Assembly (NCBI GenBank): GCA_017446265.1
Contig: JAFSRD010000027.1
Span: 62,001 to 126,000, forward strand
Length of the DNA: 64,000 nt
Direction: 5' to 3'
Source of the DNA: Treponema sp.
GTDB taxonomy: Bacteria > Spirochaetota > Spirochaetia > Treponematales > Treponemataceae
Under the pieces are notes generated by a model that did not search any database, had not been told where the DNA came from, and saw only the letters and a program-made list of their open reading frames with translations. Within the stretch, counting starts at the first letter, position 1. Every line of letters starts with the position of its first letter. Below are positions 16,637 to 26,759 of the stretch, one piece after another. The position numbers and the translations under genes were made by a program.

Positions 16637-18586
16637 ATGGGAAAAATTATTGGAATTGATTTAGGAACAACAAATTCGTGTGTTGCCGTTATGGAAAACG
16701 GAGAGCCGGTAGTCATTCAAAACTCTGAAGGCGGGCGCACAACACCGTCAATCGTCGGCTTTACTACAAAAGGTGACCGCATTGTCGGACTTCCTGCAAA
16801 AAATCAAATGGTCACAAATCCGAAGAATACAGTGTATTCAATCAAGCGTTTAATTGGTCACCGTTTTAGCGAGCTTAAAGGAGAAGCGACAAAGCTCCCA
16901 TACACTGTGATTGACAACGGCTCTGATTGCCGCGTGGAAATTGAGCAGAGCGGTCAGAAAAAGCAGTACAGCCCGCAAGAAATAAGCGCGTTCATTTTGC
17001 AAAAGATGAAAAAGACTGCCGAAGACTACCTTGGGCAACCGGTGACAGAAGCTGTCATCACCGTTCCTGCCTACTTCAACGACTCTCAGCGGCAAGCAAC
17101 AAAAGACGCAGGCAAAATTGCAGGGCTTGATGTAAAGCGCATTATCAACGAGCCGACTGCCGCCTCGCTTGCGTTTGGTTTTAACAAAGACTCAAACAAA
17201 GAGAAAACGATTGCTGTCTATGACTTGGGCGGCGGTACGTTCGACATTTCAATTTTGGAACTTGGTGACGGCGTGTTTGAAGTAAAGTCAACGAACGGCA
17301 ACACGCAGCTCGGCGGCGATGACTGGGACCGCCGAATCATCAACTGGCTTGTGGATGAGTTCAAAAAAGACACGGGCGGCATAGATTTGTCGAACGACGC
17401 GATGGCGATGCAGCGGTTGCGCGAGGCTGCTGAAAACGCAAAGATTCAACTTTCTGCGCAGACAACTGCCGACATCAATTTGCCGTTCATTACCGCTGAC
17501 GCTTCAGGTCCAAAGCATTTGCAAAAGACGCTTTCGCGCGCGCAATTTGAAGCGATGACTGCCGACTTGCTTGATGCGACAAAAGAGCCATGCAAAAAAG
17601 CTATGGCTGACGCTGGCCTTACAGCAGACAAAATTGACGAAATATTGCTTGTCGGCGGTTCGAGCCGCATGCCTAAAGTGCAAGACATTGTAAAGGAGAT
17701 TTTTGGCAAAGAGGGAAATCGCTCTGTAAATCCTGATGAAGCTGTTGCAGTAGGTGCTGCGATCCAAGGCGGCGTTCTCGGCGGCGATGTAAAAGACGTG
17801 CTGCTTCTTGACGTAACGCCGCTTTCACTCGGCATTGAAACGATGGGCGGTGTGTTCACGCGCCTTATTCCACGCAACACGACAATCCCTACAAAGAAGA
17901 GCCAGATTTTCTCTACGGCGGCGGACGGACAGACAGCTGTTTCCATACACGTACTGCAAGGCGAGCGCGAAATGGCGGAACAAAACCGTACGCTTGGTCG
18001 CTTCGATTTAGTGGGCATTCCCGCAGCTCCGCGCGGCGTTCCGCAAATTGAAGTGACGTTTGACATTGACGCGAACGGCATTGTGCACGTGTCCGCAAAA
18101 GATTTAGGCACGGGCAAAGAGCAGCATATTCAAATTACGTCTTCAAGCGGTTTGAGCGAGTCAGAGATTGAGCGCATGGTAAAAGATGCGGAAGCGAACG
18201 CCGCCGCTGACAAAGCAAAGCGCGAAGCTGTCGATGCGCGCAACGATGCTGACAGCCTTATCTATGCAACAGAAAAAACGCTCAAAGATTTGGGCGACAA
18301 AGTGAACGATGCAGACAGGCAGGCGATTACCGATGCAGTTGCTTCTCTCAAAAAATCACTCGAAAGCGACAATGTGGAAGACATCAAGTCGAAAACTGAG
18401 GCGCTCAAACAAGCATCGTACAAAATTGCAGAAGAAGTGTACAAACAGCAGGCGCAGCAACAGCAGGGCGCAGATGCAACGGGAGCGAATAACGCGCAAG
18501 GCGAATCGCAAGGTGGCGCGAGCAACAGTGGCTTTGACAAGGGCACCGCCGACGATGCAGAATATGAAGTTCACGATGACAAGTAA
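16637..18586 (+). CDS. dnaK: Chaperone DnaK (Hsp70)
   Basis: ATP-dependent Hsp70. The ATPase domain starts at [19 protein letters not shown], with [14 protein letters not shown]-type phosphate motif ([11 protein letters not shown]) and [14 protein letters not shown]. The substrate domain follows [18 protein letters not shown], and the C-terminal tail is Gln/Gly-rich, ending EYEVHDDK. 649 residues, full length. ATG at 16637 with AGGAGA upstream; an in-frame ATG at 16583 would add an unconserved extension. It lies 102 bases after grpE and 18 bases before dnaJ. Confidence 0.97.
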   Translation: MGKIIGIDLGTTNSCVAVMENGEPVVIQNSEGGRTTPSIVGFTTKGDRIVGLPAKNQMVTNPKNTVYSIKRLIGHRFSELKGEATKLPYTVIDNGSDCRVEIEQSGQKKQYSPQEISAFILQKMKKTAEDYLGQPVTEAVITVPAYFNDSQRQATKDAGKIAGLDVKRIINEPTAASLAFGFNKDSNKEKTIAVYDLGGGTFDISILELGDGVFEVKSTNGNTQLGGDDWDRRIINWLVDEFKKDTGGIDLSNDAMAMQRLREAAENAKIQLSAQTTADINLPFITADASGPKHLQKTLSRAQFEAMTADLLDATKEPCKKAMADAGLTADKIDEILLVGGSSRMPKVQDIVKEIFGKEGNRSVNPDEAVAVGAAIQGGVLGGDVKDVLLLDVTPLSLGIETMGGVFTRLIPRNTTIPTKKSQIFSTAADGQTAVSIHVLQGEREMAEQNRTLGRFDLVGIPAAPRGVPQIEVTFDIDANGIVHVSAKDLGTGKEQHIQITSSSGLSESEIERMVKDAEANAAADKAKREAVDARNDADSLIYATEKTLKDLGDKVNDADRQAITDAVASLKKSLESDNVEDIKSKTEALKQASYKIAEEVYKQQAQQQQGADATGANNAQGESQGGASNSGFDKGTADDAEYEVHDDK

Positions 18587-18604
18587 ATGCTTCTTTAAAT
18601 AGAT

Positions 18605-19756
18605 ATGGCAGAAAAACGTGATTATTACGAAGTTCTCGGAGTTGATAAAAGCGCGTCACTTGACGACATAAAAAAAGCGTATCGCAAGCTTGCAATAAAA
18701 TATCATCCGGACAGAAATCCTGGTGATAAAACTGCCGAGAGCAAATTTCGAGAGGCAACAGAAGCATACGAAATCCTCTCTGACGATAAAAAGCGTCCGC
18801 TCTACGATCAATATGGTTTTGCAGGAGTTGACGATGCTGTTGGTGGTGGCGCGCAGTATTCGCGCGCGTTCCACGACTTTAGCGATTTGTTCGGCGGCAT
18901 GGGCGGCGGCTTTTCTGATATATTTGAAAATATTTTTGGTGGTGGGTTTGGTTCTGGGTTTAGCTCGTCTTCGCGCAACCCAGACGGGCCTGCTGTTGGC
19001 GCAAGTTTGCGTTACGATTTATCAATTTCGTTTAAAGATGCTGTATTTGGCACAAAAACTGAAATACACTTTAAACACAATGAGACGTGTGAGTCGTGTC
19101 ACGGCACTGGCGGCGCTGCGGGCGCGAGTAAAAAAACATGTCCGTCGTGTCAAGGAACAGGGCAAATACGGCGCAGCGCGGGCTTCTTTTCTGTGCAGCA
19201 AACGTGTCCGGCATGTCATGGTTCTGGTACAACAATAGACAAGCCGTGCCCTGTGTGTCACGGAAACGGTGTGCAAGAAAAGAGCAAAATGATGACGCTC
19301 ACCATTCCTGCGGGCGTTGACAACGGTAAGCGCATTGCAATTCCACATCAAGGAGATGCGGGCTTGAACGGAGGGCAGCCTGGCGACTTAATCGTTGTGA
19401 TTCACGTGGAAAGCGACAATTACTTTGAGCGCGCTGAGCAGGATTTGTACTGCGCCATTCCCGTTACGCTTGCACAAGCTGCTCTCGGCGCAGAGATTAC
19501 AGTTACATCGCTCGACGGTAAAAAAATCAGCCTCAAAGTGCCTGCGGGTACAGCGAACGGCAAACTTTTGCGCATAAAGGGAGAAGGTGTTCCGTATACG
19601 AACAGTACGCGGCGTGGCGACCTATACGTAAAAATTATTGTGCAAGTGCCTACGCATCTTTCATCGCAGCAAAAGGCATTGCTTGAACAATATTTGCGGC
19701 TTGAAGGAGCAAGCACTTCTCCTAACTTGATACCGCTTGTCTCGCTTTCGCGGTAA
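18605..19756 (+). CDS. dnaJ: Chaperone DnaJ (Hsp40)
   Basis: Co-chaperone that stimulates DnaK ATPase. J domain at residues 4-70 with the HPD tripeptide (YHPDRNPGD), Gly/Phe-rich linker (about 75-135), then four zinc-binding CxxCxGxG repeats ([32 protein letters not shown]) and the C-terminal substrate-binding domain with [13 protein letters not shown]. 383 residues, type I DnaJ. Last gene of the heat-shock operon. Confidence 0.97.
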   Translation: MAEKRDYYEVLGVDKSASLDDIKKAYRKLAIKYHPDRNPGDKTAESKFREATEAYEILSDDKKRPLYDQYGFAGVDDAVGGGAQYSRAFHDFSDLFGGMGGGFSDIFENIFGGGFGSGFSSSSRNPDGPAVGASLRYDLSISFKDAVFGTKTEIHFKHNETCESCHGTGGAAGASKKTCPSCQGTGQIRRSAGFFSVQQTCPACHGSGTTIDKPCPVCHGNGVQEKSKMMTLTIPAGVDNGKRIAIPHQGDAGLNGGQPGDLIVVIHVESDNYFERAEQDLYCAIPVTLAQAALGAEITVTSLDGKKISLKVPAGTANGKLLRIKGEGVPYTNSTRRGDLYVKIIVQVPTHLSSQQKALLEQYLRLEGASTSPNLIPLVSLSR

Positions 19757-19857
19757 AAAATCCGCCTGTATTTCGTGTAAACATATTTTGCTACCTACCT
19801 AAAATGCCGATAATATGATATACTCAAAAGGGAGGGGGATTGTATTTTGAGGTAGCT

Positions 19858-21246
19858 ATGTATAAAACACGCAAACGAGTTTTTTCACTCATTTTAAATA
19901 GTGTCGTATTAGTGCTTTTTATTGTGCTTTCAGTAGCTTTTGTGCCGACTACTATCGATAGGTCTTTTTTTGCGCTCACTTCTATTCCTGCTGTCATTTT
20001 TGTCATGCTTTGTTCAGGCTCTGATATTCTCAAGCAGCAGTATGAACGGCGTTTGTATATTGATGTATTTGAGCACACTGAAACGCAGTATTTAATGCAG
20101 TTTATCGCGAGGTTGCGTTTTTGTTATTCGCTTGAAGATTTTTATAAAACGATTGGAGACATCTTTGAAGACAAAGCCGACTGCTCTGTCATGTTTGTGG
20201 ACCGTGAAAAAAATTATGTACTGTACAACAGTCCGAGCAGTATTACTACCTCGTTGAATGTTCATCTTACGCTTGCAATGAATTTTCCTGCTTCATGGAA
20301 AGAAGGTGTATTTTTTTTCGATGAATCGTTCGGGCTCATATCTTCGTACAAAAACGCGCGCGGCTTTTTTTTCTCGGCAAACAAGCAGCATCTCTATATT
20401 TTTTGCAGGTATACGCGTTTGTTCGACTTTGATGCATATAACCAGCTTTTTGAAGAATTCAAACGATTTCAAGTGCGCGCTAAGACAATCGGGGAACTCA
20501 CGGAGATTTCTGATTTGACAACGCAGTGGCAACAGCTTGCAGATGCTCAACGTTCGTTCCTTCAACAAAAACTGCCTGACATTCCAAAGTTAAAGTTGAC
20601 CGCATATTACGCGCCGCTTATAAATGTTTCAGGTGATTATTATGCTGCGCTGCCGATTAACCAAGACAAGACGCTGCTTTTATTTGGAGACGTGTCAGGC
20701 AAAGGACTTGCTGCTGCGCTCATCATGGGGCTTGTAGTGAGCATAGTAAATATTATGGACAACAAAGAAGATATTGTCTCCATGATTTTGCAGATAGATA
20801 AAGCTATAAAGAACATGCATTTGCAAGATAAGTACACTGTTTTATTTCTCGGCATTGTGGACACGCGGCAGATGACGCTCAAGTACATAAACGCATCTAT
20901 GGCAGATCCTGTTGTTCTATCGCGTCGTCCAACAGGCTATCGCATAAAGCCGCTCATAGCAAATGCGAGTCTTGTTGGTATTATCGATATGAAGAACCTG
21001 CGTGCCGATGAAGTTAAGCTGTATCACGGCGACACGATATTCATGGCATCTGACGGTCTGTCTGAAATTTTAAATGAGGAAGGCGTGCAGCTTGGCGACA
21101 GTGATATTTTCAGGAAAACACTGGAAAATGGTGCGGAGAAACCGCCACAGCAATTTGTAGACGACATCGTGCGTCTTATTCCTGAATACAATGGCGGCGC
21201 AAAATTACATGATGACATAACGATAATGATTGCAAAGGTAGGGTAA
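19858..21246 (+). CDS. Membrane-anchored SpoIIE/RsbU-type PP2C phosphatase
   Basis: Two N-terminal membrane segments (about residues 10-55), a sensor-like region, a short helix and a PPM phosphatase domain from about residue 235. All expected metal-site residues are visible: SGDYY, GDVSGKG (Asp278), ASDG (Asp399) and HDDITI near the C-terminus. This class dephosphorylates STAS anti-sigma antagonists in partner switching; the STAS protein is encoded at 23445. Start chosen at ATG 19858 after GAGG; a TTG at 19840, itself close behind GGAGG, is an alternative. Four bases separate it from the next gene. Confidence 0.85.
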   Translation: MYKTRKRVFSLILNSVVLVLFIVLSVAFVPTTIDRSFFALTSIPAVIFVMLCSGSDILKQQYERRLYIDVFEHTETQYLMQFIARLRFCYSLEDFYKTIGDIFEDKADCSVMFVDREKNYVLYNSPSSITTSLNVHLTLAMNFPASWKEGVFFFDESFGLISSYKNARGFFFSANKQHLYIFCRYTRLFDFDAYNQLFEEFKRFQVRAKTIGELTEISDLTTQWQQLADAQRSFLQQKLPDIPKLKLTAYYAPLINVSGDYYAALPINQDKTLLLFGDVSGKGLAAALIMGLVVSIVNIMDNKEDIVSMILQIDKAIKNMHLQDKYTVLFLGIVDTRQMTLKYINASMADPVVLSRRPTGYRIKPLIANASLVGIIDMKNLRADEVKLYHGDTIFMASDGLSEILNEEGVQLGDSDIFRKTLENGAEKPPQQFVDDIVRLIPEYNGGAKLHDDITIMIAKVG

Positions 21247-21250
21247 TGCG

Positions 21251-23434
21251 ATGATATATATAATTCTCAATTTTGCCTTTATAGTGTATTTTGCTGTATT
21301 GATTTTGTATGCCCGCAAGTCATTCCAGCAACGTACCGACCATGCAGTTTTTTTTATGGAGAGTTTGTTTTTGCTGCTTGTATTGTCAATACTATTTTTG
21401 CTTTTGTTAAGCGGCATTGTTGCTGGAAGCGTTGCTCGTTTTGTAAGCCGCATAATGATGTTTATTGAAGCGTCTTTCTTTATTCATATTTCAATGTATT
21501 TTTTTACGCGCGGTAAGAAAAAATATTCTGCATTGCTGCTTGCCATATACCGTTTAATTATATATATATTTGCGTTCTATATGATTTTTTGGAAGTTTGA
21601 AAATGCGGTAGAAATAAGTTTGCAGTCAGGTAGTCGCATTGAATCGCAGTATGTATTCAACGAGAACATGCGCGATGTGCTCCCGTTGAAATGGGCAGAA
21701 GTATACATTGTGTTTTTCCGCTTTTTGCTTCCGGGATTCAGTTGCCTCATCATGCTTTTGAAAAACGAATACAAAGGAACACGTCTTGAAAAATTCCGCG
21801 GTTTTTTAGATGCGCTTGCATTTTTCTGCATGTGCGCACTGCTTTTTTGGGTAGGGCTTGTTTCAAATCACGTGCCTGCATTTTCGCTCATATACATAGT
21901 TGCATATTTCTTTCTCGTTTCGCTTATGTATTATGCGCTTATGCAGGAATCGGTACCGACAAGAAACGATGCGTTTGCGTTCTTGTATCACATCTCATAT
22001 ACGTATATCATGCCTGCTTTGATTTTTATAGAGCTATATGATGCATTGTTCAATACATATGCGGAAAAGCCTGCCGTTTTTCTCTTTGTGCTTGCAGCTG
22101 TCGCGGCAGGAGCATTGATTATTGTATGGCGCATAGACATCATATTTGAAAATATACGTCTTATCCGTTCCACCGACTATGAGCAAGAATTTGAGGACGA
22201 ACTAGGACTGATCAGTTATGAAGATGAGATGCCTGTCATTGCAGAAAAAATGATTGCTATTTTTAAAAAGTATGTCACATGTTCGTCGGTAACACTTTTA
22301 ATTAATAATGGAGCGGGACAGATGGAAGTAGCGTGTTCTTCACTTGAAGCAGCTGCTTCAATTCCTGTAGATGCCGTACCGCTTGACGAGCTTCTGAAAG
22401 CGGGTGAAAATATTGTTGCATATAATGAAATTGGCAAGAAACACGGTTTGGCGTTAGTTCGCAGTAAATTTACTGATTTTTTTGCAGCCACAAATTCAGA
22501 TGCGCTTATTGTACTCAACGAAGGGCAAAATGTGTTCGGTTGCATGCTGCTGGGCGTAAAAGTAAATGGAGACCATTACAGCAGCTATGATGTGAGTGTA
22601 TTTACGCACCTTTATTCATACTTCTTTGTGTTCGGCTACTATATGAAAAATATCTCAAATAAAGATATTATCGGCACCGTGAATAAAGAAATCAAAATGT
22701 CTTCCCAAGTCATTGCATCTATCCAAGAGAATGTTGATGCTATAGACAACAAAAAAATGGATGCAGGCTACATTATGAAACCTGCACATAACATAGGCGG
22801 CGAATTTATCGATTTAATAAGAATTAATAATCAGACGCACTTGTTTGTAATAGGAAGCTTGAGCGGTCAGGGCATTGCGGCGAGCATGAGCATGGTTATT
22901 TTGAAGTCAGTTATCCGTACATTCCTTGCAGGAACGCATGATTTTAAAGAGCTTGTAGAAAAGGTCAACTCATTTGTCAGAGAGAATTTGCCCAAAGGAA
23001 CTATTTTTGCAGGCATGTTTGCGCTCATCGATTTCCGTACCGATACAATGTACTATATCAACTGCGGCATTTCCTCGCTGTTTTTATATACGCAAGCGTA
23101 CAACAATGTTATTGAAATTCAAGGGCGTGGATACATACTCGGCTTTGTGCGCGACATAACGCCGTATATCTCTTTGCGGCAGATTAAGCTCAACGCGGGC
23201 GACATTATACTTGCTTGTACAAAAGGCTTGCTCACTTCGCGCTCATTGCGGGGCGATGAATTTGGCAAAGACAGGGTACAGCAAACATTGCTTTCAAACA
23301 TAACGTATTCTGCCCAGCGGGTGGCGCAGTTTGAGTACGACAGTTTGGTAAAATTCATGTCTAAAGAAATTGAAGATGATGTGAGCATTCTTGTTATGAA
23401 GTATGGCGGAAGCGCTATGCATTACACGAACTAG
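21251..23434 (+). CDS. 7TM sensor protein with degenerate SpoIIE-type phosphatase domain
   Basis: A 727-residue protein: seven or eight membrane segments (residues 1-300, histidine-kinase-like 7TM receptor arrangement), a GAF-like domain (about 310-470) and a C-terminal PPM-phosphatase fold (about 495-720). Key Asp residues are replaced: GGEF (Glu518 for Asp), GSLSG (Ser536 in place of the Asp of GDVSG) and TKG (Lys658 in place of the Asp of TDG); only the last DD pair (EDDVSI) remains. It is probably a pseudophosphatase that senses a signal and binds, but does not dephosphorylate, the STAS protein encoded 10 bases downstream. Confidence 0.75.
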   Translation: MIYIILNFAFIVYFAVLILYARKSFQQRTDHAVFFMESLFLLLVLSILFLLLLSGIVAGSVARFVSRIMMFIEASFFIHISMYFFTRGKKKYSALLLAIYRLIIYIFAFYMIFWKFENAVEISLQSGSRIESQYVFNENMRDVLPLKWAEVYIVFFRFLLPGFSCLIMLLKNEYKGTRLEKFRGFLDALAFFCMCALLFWVGLVSNHVPAFSLIYIVAYFFLVSLMYYALMQESVPTRNDAFAFLYHISYTYIMPALIFIELYDALFNTYAEKPAVFLFVLAAVAAGALIIVWRIDIIFENIRLIRSTDYEQEFEDELGLISYEDEMPVIAEKMIAIFKKYVTCSSVTLLINNGAGQMEVACSSLEAAASIPVDAVPLDELLKAGENIVAYNEIGKKHGLALVRSKFTDFFAATNSDALIVLNEGQNVFGCMLLGVKVNGDHYSSYDVSVFTHLYSYFFVFGYYMKNISNKDIIGTVNKEIKMSSQVIASIQENVDAIDNKKMDAGYIMKPAHNIGGEFIDLIRINNQTHLFVIGSLSGQGIAASMSMVILKSVIRTFLAGTHDFKELVEKVNSFVRENLPKGTIFAGMFALIDFRTDTMYYINCGISSLFLYTQAYNNVIEIQGRGYILGFVRDITPYISLRQIKLNAGDIILACTKGLLTSRSLRGDEFGKDRVQQTLLSNITYSAQRVAQFEYDSLVKFMSKEIEDDVSILVMKYGGSAMHYTN

Positions 23435-23444
23435 GGAATAAAGT

Positions 23445-23771
23445 ATGGATAAATTAACGATTGCAGAAAAGACGGGAGCAAATTACACGCTGTTTGAACT
23501 TGCAGGTTCTATAAACGCGTATACGCTTGCAGAATTTCAACAGAAAGTATACAGCGCAATTCAGAGCGACAATGTTGTGCTTGACTTGTCTCATGTGAAT
23601 GAAATTGACAATTCAGGCATGGGTGTGATTATGGCTGCATTCAATGACGGAGAAGACCGTGGTCATACGTTGTATCTTATGGCGCCGTCAACTGAAAGCG
23701 CGCGTGCTGTGGAAGCGACAGGATTTACACAAGTGCTCCACATCATTAATTCTGTGACAGAGGTTGTATAG
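23445..23771 (+). CDS. STAS-domain anti-sigma factor antagonist
   Basis: A 108-residue single STAS domain. The phosphorylation loop is clear: VVLDLSHVNEIDNSGMGVI, where the Ser of DNSGMG is the usual target of the anti-sigma kinase. When dephosphorylated, such proteins bind the anti-sigma factor. It ends the operon with two phosphatase-family genes, giving a partner-switching module. No anti-sigma kinase gene is present in the window, so the kinase and its target must lie elsewhere. Confidence 0.9.
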   Translation: MDKLTIAEKTGANYTLFELAGSINAYTLAEFQQKVYSAIQSDNVVLDLSHVNEIDNSGMGVIMAAFNDGEDRGHTLYLMAPSTESARAVEATGFTQVLHIINSVTEVV

Positions 23772-23772
23772 T

Positions 23773-23794
23773 GCTCCTTTGTCTGGCGAGGAGC
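23773..23794. terminator. Bidirectional terminator between STAS gene and fliL-like gene
   Basis: GCTCCT (23773-23778) pairs with AGGAGC (23789-23794), followed by GTTTATT on the plus strand. It lies between two convergent genes and overlaps neither. Confidence 0.5.
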
Positions 23795-23796
23795 GT

Positions 23797-24297
23797 TTAT
23801 TCAAAAAATATATAATCTGAAAAATAAATGCCAGCAATTTTATTAAGAGAAAAATGCTCATTGAGTTCGGCAAGCAGTTCTGTTTTTACAATGTCTTCTC
23901 CTTTTTTCAGCAACTCATCTTCAGTATATTGCGAAAAATATTGCGTAATGAGTGCGCGCATCATAGTGCTTTTTCTTGCAAGCTCCTCGTAAAACGCCGC
24001 ATCTCCTTCAGGATATGACAGCCACGGTGTTATAACAACAGGCGTTCCTGTGTCTTCAACTTTTACGGGGTTTGGTTTTGTTACTGCACGAAGCCTTCCA
24101 AGTCCAGTAAAGGCGGCGAGTTTTGAATTGTCGGGAGCAGTCATGCTCACTACAGCACCGGGCTCTGGATCAGGCACGCGCACATTTTTTCCAGGTGCTG
24201 CCTTTTTGAGCGCAAACGAAACTCCCGTTACGATGAGAATAATTAATAAAATTGAAACTGCTATAATTGCAAGTACGCGGTTAAAAATTGATTCCAT
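23797..24297 (-). CDS. fliL-like: FliL-like flagellar basal-body-associated protein
   Basis: A 166-residue single-span protein: membrane segment at residues 8-30 (VLAIIAVSILLIILIVTGVSF) and a periplasmic domain. The end, IVKTELLAELNEHFSLNKIAGIYFSDYIFFE, matches the conserved FliL C-terminus (I-K-x-E-L-x-x-x-I-N ... V-Y-F-T-D-F). FliL sits at the stator-rotor interface and affects torque. The gene stands alone, convergent to the phosphatase operon, so it may be a second FliL paralogue outside the main motility operon. Confidence 0.7.
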   Translation of the reverse strand: MESIFNRVLAIIAVSILLIILIVTGVSFALKKAAPGKNVRVPDPEPGAVVSMTAPDNSKLAAFTGLGRLRAVTKPNPVKVEDTGTPVVITPWLSYPEGDAAFYEELARKSTMMRALITQYFSQYTEDELLKKGEDIVKTELLAELNEHFSLNKIAGIYFSDYIFFE

Positions 24298-24413
24298 AAT
24301 ATTACTGTATCAAATACCGCGCGCTCTGTGAAGCACATGTATTGCAAAAATCTTGCCGATTAGTGTATTTTTTCTCTATTTATGCCGATAGTATACAATA
24401 GGAGACGCAAGGC

Positions 24414-26720
24414 GTGACTTCAGGACAAAAAATTGCTGCGAGCATTCTTACTACTGTCATAATTTTCGTCTGTTTTGCAGTTGCCGCTTTTGCCGGGCTT
24501 TTTACAAAAATAGAGGCACGGTTTTATGAGCCTGCTAAAATTGCGAGCATACGCAAACAGCTTAATTCAGTTGCAGATAGCAGCGACTCATACATACATA
24601 CGCTTCTCGAAAAATTCGGCATTGGCACAGATTCGTTTGTCGCAAATAGCGCGGTGGCTTCGTATGCGTCACAAGCACCGTCCGACAGCGATGTGCAAGA
24701 GCGCACTCGTTTAACGGGCAATCTTTTTTCAGAAACAGCAGGACTTGATGGAATACGCCTCATTGACCAAAATGGGCGGAGCGTCCACTTCAGCACATAT
24801 CAGCAGGATATTTTGCGACAGACAGAAACGATGCGCATGTATAAAAATTATGATGAGTTGCGCACTCCGTCAGGTGAAGTAGAATTGCCCTTCGACTCAA
24901 TATCAGCTCCCGATGCGAGTGCAGGTGGCGCAAAAAATTATAAGCTTGCTTTTGACGGCACTGCAGCAAGAATTGTTTTTTCATTTCCGTTTTATGATGC
25001 GTACTCAGTATATCGTGGTACGATGATTTTTTACGTGAATGCGCAAGATTTCAACCGCACGCTCATCATGCAAAATGTCATCAGCATGAATGATTCATGT
25101 GTTCTCATTTCAAGCAAATCGGACAATTTCGGCGGATTTGTGTTCGGTATGCCAAATGTTGGACGCGAGGTGATTGAAAGCGGAACAATTGCAAAATGGC
25201 AGACAAATTCAACTGGTCCTGACAGAATCGTTTCAATTGAAGATTCCGGTGATGAAGAGGCGTACTGGATTTTGATTTCCGACAACAGCGGCACATATGT
25301 AAAAATTGGCGGCGTGTATCGTGATTCTGTTTTTGTGATGCCGCATGTGATGCAGATGCTGTTACTCGTATGCGTGTTCATTACGCTGTTTCTTGTTGTT
25401 TTTTTAATTTTCAATGCTCGCCGTGATGACATGATAGTGATTCGCGATAAAATAAAACGGTTTGAGCTCGGGCTAATCAACGAGTACCTTGAAAACAAAG
25501 AAAGTGTTGACTGGAACGATGTTGCGAAAAAGATTGCGAGTCATCAATCGGAGGTCACCACCGCTATAAAGCAAAGCCTTGGCAATAGGGCAAAACGACA
25601 CGAACAGGAAACAGACGAACTTATCAATAGAAGCTGGAATGAAATTATTAATGCGCTCAACGTGAAATCAGGCGGAGAAGTTGCAGCGCATGCTCCGTTG
25701 CAAGACAGTCAGGAAATCCGCAGAATGCTTGAGGAAATCTTACGAAGCGGCAGCATAACTGTATCTGCTCTAGGCGCGACGCGTGAACATGCTGAACAGG
25801 CGGGCTCCGTTATGCCTGTTGGCGAAACAGAAGTGCTTGAAGAAGCGGAAGTTGTTGACGAAGCAGAAGCTGTTGACGAAGTTGAGGTGCTTGAAGAAGT
25901 AGAGCAGCCTGAAGAAGCAGAGGTTGTTGACGAAGTTGAGGTGCTTGAAGAAGTAGAGCAGTCTGAAGAAGCAGAAGCTGTTGAAGAAGTGGAGCAGCTT
26001 GAAGAAGCGGAAGTTGTTGACGAAGTTGAGGTGCTTGAAGAAGTAGAGCAGTCTGAAGAAGCAGAAGCTGTTGAAGCAGTGGAGCAGCTTGAAGAAGCGG
26101 AAGCCGTTGAAGAAGCAGAAGTGCTTGAAGAAGTAGAGCAGTTTGAAGAAGCAGCGGCTGTTGACGAAGTGGAGCAGCTTGAAGAAGCGGAAGCTGTTGA
26201 CGAAGCAGAAGCTGTTGACGAAGTTGAGGTGCTTGAAGAAGTAGAGCAGCTTGAAGAAGCAGAAGCTGTTGAAGAAGCAGCGGCTGTACAAGAAGTTGTA
26301 GATATTGATGCATTGATGAGCGAATATGATGAAATCACTGATGAGCTTGGTGTACACGCCGGCAACGCAGCAGAGAGCCAAGACGCAGCAGAAAAAGACG
26401 ATAGTCACGCTCTTGATGATTTCAGTGTTGCAGCACCAAACTTTTTGTTTCTTGACGAAGATTTTAGCGAAGCACAAAAAGATGGCAGACAAAAAACTGA
26501 CAACGAAACGCACGATGTTGAGCCGCTCGAAAAGGATGCTGCGTTGTTTACATTTGCTCCGTTCGGCATAAGTAAACCTATTCAGGAAGCGCCACTTTCT
26601 CTACACGAAGCTATTGTTGAAGATGACGATGGCGTTTATACAATCTCCCCAGACCTTGAGATTGCACATGTAGAGCAAGACATGATGTTTAAACAATTAG
26701 TCGATTCAGTCCTCCGTTGA
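24414..26720 (+). CDS. Membrane sensor-like protein with long Glu/Val tandem repeat
   Basis: A 768-residue protein starting at GTG after AGGAG. Layout: N-terminal membrane segment (about 10-35), an extracytoplasmic domain of about 260 residues like a Cache/PAS sensor, a second membrane segment (about 305-330, VMQMLLLVCVFITLFLVVFLIF), a cytoplasmic helical region, then an acidic repeat block (about 473-628) of Val-Asp-Glu/Leu-Glu-Glu-type units, and a 140-residue acidic tail. No kinase, methyl-accepting or cyclase motif is seen. Function unknown; the layout suggests signalling or a scaffold. Confidence 0.7.
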   Translation: MTSGQKIAASILTTVIIFVCFAVAAFAGLFTKIEARFYEPAKIASIRKQLNSVADSSDSYIHTLLEKFGIGTDSFVANSAVASYASQAPSDSDVQERTRLTGNLFSETAGLDGIRLIDQNGRSVHFSTYQQDILRQTETMRMYKNYDELRTPSGEVELPFDSISAPDASAGGAKNYKLAFDGTAARIVFSFPFYDAYSVYRGTMIFYVNAQDFNRTLIMQNVISMNDSCVLISSKSDNFGGFVFGMPNVGREVIESGTIAKWQTNSTGPDRIVSIEDSGDEEAYWILISDNSGTYVKIGGVYRDSVFVMPHVMQMLLLVCVFITLFLVVFLIFNARRDDMIVIRDKIKRFELGLINEYLENKESVDWNDVAKKIASHQSEVTTAIKQSLGNRAKRHEQETDELINRSWNEIINALNVKSGGEVAAHAPLQDSQEIRRMLEEILRSGSITVSALGATREHAEQAGSVMPVGETEVLEEAEVVDEAEAVDEVEVLEEVEQPEEAEVVDEVEVLEEVEQSEEAEAVEEVEQLEEAEVVDEVEVLEEVEQSEEAEAVEAVEQLEEAEAVEEAEVLEEVEQFEEAAAVDEVEQLEEAEAVDEAEAVDEVEVLEEVEQLEEAEAVEEAAAVQEVVDIDALMSEYDEITDELGVHAGNAAESQDAAEKDDSHALDDFSVAAPNFLFLDEDFSEAQKDGRQKTDNETHDVEPLEKDAALFTFAPFGISKPIQEAPLSLHEAIVEDDDGVYTISPDLEIAHVEQDMMFKQLVDSVLR
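25828..26290 (+). repeat. In-frame tandem repeat encoding Glu-rich segments
   Basis: Near-identical GAAGTTGAGGTGCTTGAAGA-type units of about 51 and 90 bases are reiterated in frame for about 460 bases. The DNA copies are so similar that length change by slippage or unequal recombination is likely. The encoded segment alternates E-V, E-A and L-E-E. Confidence 0.85.
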
Positions 26721-26759
26721 CGCTTGCGTTTTAACATTTTTTTTCCTATACTGTGTGCT

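Noticed and set aside
17446-18117. 223-codon minus-strand frame inside dnaK
   Set aside because: Antisense shadow of a highly conserved gene with strong codon bias; no start signals.
25709-26513. Long minus-strand frames rich in Ser/Thr/Ala and in Phe/Leu opposite the Glu-rich repeat
   Set aside because: They are products of reading a GAA/GTT-rich repeat on the other strand, have no ribosome-binding site, and the plus-strand gene is continuous and well delimited.
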